Shown here piece after piece: positions 5,160-5,530 of a stretch of 5,530 nt of DNA (position 1 is the stretch's first letter; each line of letters begins with the position of its first letter). The stretch is from assembly GCA_005877525.1 (NCBI GenBank), contig VBON01000072.1:1-5530 (forward strand), in the 5' to 3' direction. A model generated the notes under the pieces. It did no database searches and was not told where the DNA came from. It worked only from the letters and a program-made list of their open reading frames with translations. The translations under genes were made by a program, and so were the position numbers. Source of the DNA: Nitrospirota bacterium (GTDB taxonomy: Bacteria > Nitrospirota > Nitrospiria > Nitrospirales > NS-4).

Positions 5160-5530
5160 GTGATTCTCTCTCGTATTCTTGAGCATAAGAAAGCGGAACT
5201 CCGGCACAAGCAAAGCCGGGGCTATCTTTCCGAGCTGAAGGCGATGATTCAAGACGCGCCAGGTCCCCTCGGCTTTGCGGTGACCCTCGAAGCTACAAGA
5301 ACGGGCAGCAGTCCTTCGCTGATCGCCGAAGTTAAAAAGGCCTCACCCAGTCTTGGCCTCCTCCGTCCTGAGTTCTCTGATCGGTTTGACTATCTTGAGA
5401 TTGCCAAGGCCTATCATACCCATGGCGTCTCAGCTCTGTCAGTCTTAACCGACAAGGATTTCTTCCAGGGGAGCCTCGACTACCTCCGCGAGATCAAACA
5501 ATTGGTGCCCATGCCTGCCTTGAACAAAGA
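5160..5530 (+). CDS. trpC: Indole-3-glycerol phosphate synthase, N-terminal 123 residues (3' end outside window)
   Basis: TrpC closes the indole ring by decarboxylating 1-(2-carboxyphenylamino)-1-deoxyribulose 5-phosphate to indole-3-glycerol phosphate. The visible frame starts ILSRILEHKKAEL, typical of the family, and continues to PSLIAEVKKASPSLGLLR (52-69), where Glu57 and Lys59 match catalytic Glu51 and Lys53 of the Sulfolobus enzyme. ALSVLTDKDFFQGSLDYL (92-109) is the next beta-alpha unit. The last whole codon, Lys123 in PALNK, matches catalytic Lys110 (usual context LRKDF or LCKDF), and the next codon begins GA, so Asp or Glu. Two small departures are Leu65 in SPSLG, where Lys is common, and Asn122 before the catalytic Lys. 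The start GTG lies 7 nt past the trpD stop. About half of a ~260-residue protein is visible, and whether TrpF is fused downstream cannot be seen. Confidence 0.95.
   Translation, partial: MILSRILEHKKAELRHKQSRGYLSELKAMIQDAPGPLGFAVTLEATRTGSSPSLIAEVKKASPSLGLLRPEFSDRFDYLEIAKAYHTHGVSALSVLTDKDFFQGSLDYLREIKQLVPMPALNK

Overview
The window reads as ordinary bacterial chromosome of moderately high GC, with dense genes, short spacers and some GTG starts. It holds the 5' half of a DNA ligase gene on the minus strand and, diverging from it, a plus-strand run of five genes: a LysM lipoprotein gene followed by trpE, trpG, trpD and the start of trpC. The proteins look like those of a Gram-negative, possibly Nitrospira-like (Nitrospirota) bacterium. 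That placement rests on general impression of protein style and on the outer-membrane-type lipoprotein; it is inference, not proof.

Layout: positions 1-1086 (minus) encode the first 362 residues of NAD+-dependent DNA ligase LigA, cut by the left edge. Positions 1087-1305 are a divergent intergenic region with a good sigma70-like promoter facing right, a weaker candidate facing left, and a small hairpin just before a strong Shine-Dalgarno sequence. Positions 1306-1950 encode a coiled-coil LysM lipoprotein. trpE (1963-3459) begins 12 nt after it from a GTG. A 91-nt gap with small repeats separates trpE from trpG (3551-4114). trpD (4139-5152) follows after 24 nt, and trpC (from GTG 5160) runs off the right edge.

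Together TrpE and TrpG convert chorismate plus glutamine to anthranilate, TrpD adds the phosphoribosyl group, and TrpC closes the indole ring to indole-3-glycerol phosphate after the TrpF isomerisation. trpF, trpB and trpA are not in the window and may lie downstream. No trp attenuator, T-box or Trp-rich leader peptide is visible. The TrpE protein keeps the LLES motif linked to feedback inhibition by tryptophan, so enzyme-level control is likely.

The least ordinary points are the lipoprotein gene placed as apparent first gene of the trp transcript, the divergent promoter region with overlapping opposite-strand -10-like sequences, and the lack of recognisable Shine-Dalgarno sequences before trpG and trpD. 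I found no sign of a mobile element, CRISPR array, RNA gene or undescribed system.
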